Positions 43,203 through 43,610 of a stretch of DNA of 43,610 bases are shown in pieces (within the stretch, counting starts at the first letter, position 1; each line of letters opens with the position of its first letter). The notes under the pieces were generated by a model. It ran no database searches. It saw only the letters and a program-made list of their open reading frames with translations, and had not been told where the DNA came from. Both the position numbers and the translations under genes were made by a program. Source of the DNA: Hyphomicrobiales bacterium (GTDB lineage Bacteria; Pseudomonadota; Alphaproteobacteria; Rhizobiales; Beijerinckiaceae). The stretch is taken from NCBI GenBank assembly GCA_947455455.1, contig CANGOE010000015.1, forward strand, positions 1-43,610, in the 5' to 3' direction.

Positions 43203-43233
43203 AAAATCCCGTGTGGATCGCTCCACACGGGAT
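43203..43233 (-). terminator. Rho-independent terminator of rpsA
   Basis: A perfect 12-base-pair stem (43206-43217 with 43222-43233, loop TCGC) is followed on the minus strand by TTTTCATTTC. It lies 45 bases past the rpsA stop codon. Confidence 0.85.
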
Positions 43234-43278
43234 CAGATGGTGATGGGTCAGGCAGATCTCCCGCCTGACAGGAGCGGC

Positions 43279-43610
43279 TTATTCGCCGTCCTTGCTGGCC
43301 TTTTTCAGGGCCGCGCCGAGAATGTCACCCAGCGAGGCACCGGCATCAGCCGAACCATATTGTGCAATGGCTTCTTTTTCTTCAGCCATTTCCAGCGCCT
43401 TGATCGACACCGAGACCTTGCGGGTCTTGCGGTCGAAGGTGATGACGCGGGCGTCGATCTTTTCGCCTGCGGCGAAACGTTCCGGACGCTGTTCCGAACG
43501 ATCACGGGCCAGTTCCGAACGCTTGATGAAGGTGGTGAATTCGGTTCCGGCGATTTTCACGTCGATGCCGCCTTCCTTCACTTCGGTCACTTCACAGGTC
43601 ACGATGGCGT
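43279..43610 (-). CDS. rpsA: 30S ribosomal protein S1, C-terminal part (cut by window end)
   Basis: About 110 codons of the C-terminal end of ribosomal protein S1 are present; the rest lies past the window edge. The fragment holds most of the last S1/OB-fold repeat: VTCEVTEVKEGGIDVKIAGTEFTTFIKRSELARDR, then the FAAGEKIDARVITFDRKTRKVSVSIKALE strand pattern, and ends in the SLGDILGAALKKA tail typical of alphaproteobacterial S1. S1 binds mRNA and helps initiate translation. It is followed by the terminator at 43203-43233. Confidence 0.95.
   Translation of the reverse strand, partial: AIVTCEVTEVKEGGIDVKIAGTEFTTFIKRSELARDRSEQRPERFAAGEKIDARVITFDRKTRKVSVSIKALEMAEEKEAIAQYGSADAGASLGDILGAALKKASKDGE

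Overview
The window is a stretch of alphaproteobacterial chromosome with a GC content of roughly 57-60 %. The assignment rests on a GcrA cell-cycle regulator (37423-37941), the hrcA / rph-rdgB-hemW neighbourhood, a phoR-pstSCAB-phoU-phoB block, an argD-argF-hslO operon, and an lpoA / rsmI-yraN-gshB block. I cannot place it to a genus. No rRNA, tRNA, CRISPR array, insertion sequence or phage gene was seen. Nearly all genes are intact; only the first (hisD-like) and the last (rpsA) are cut by the window edges.

Layout. 1-4480: catabolic genes (HisD-family dehydrogenase, DMT/YdcZ protein, maleylacetoacetate isomerase-like GST, threonine/serine dehydratase, 2-keto-4-pentenoate hydratase-like protein). 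4540-12661: a seven-gene minus-strand operon joining a signal-less gamma-glutamyltransferase, a DUF1028 protein and a complete peptide-type ABC importer, which looks like a gamma-glutamyl peptide or glutathione uptake and breakdown unit. 12890-18403: an EamA exporter, hrcA, a low-GC two-gene orphan cassette, then rph-rdgB-hemW. 18442-19485: an acyl-homoserine-lactone-type LuxR solo with a lux-box-like palindrome just beyond its stop codon and a strong terminator further on, possibly bounding a quorum-sensing-controlled small RNA. 19509-23246: lpoA facing rsmI-yraN-gshB. 23276-24182: a low-GC Panacea-domain gene overlapping a small membrane-protein gene, a likely toxin-antitoxin pair with its own promoter and operator. 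24264-27732: PhnA-like, OsmC and an SsuABC-like importer. 28104-30849: an Ldh2-family dehydrogenase and malonyl-CoA synthetase. 30886-37321: the complete phosphate regulon core, with a Pho box before pstS. 37423-43121: gcrA, then argD-argF-hslO facing apaG-argE. 43279-43610: the end of rpsA.

How the parts work together. PhoR/PhoB sense and respond to phosphate through PstSCAB and PhoU. ArgD, ArgF and ArgE are three steps of arginine synthesis in one locus. In both the peptide ABC operon and the pst operon a strong hairpin follows the binding-protein gene, a usual arrangement for making more binding protein than permease. The parts of most interest are the two low-GC cassettes set between housekeeping genes and the LuxR / lux-box / terminator arrangement.
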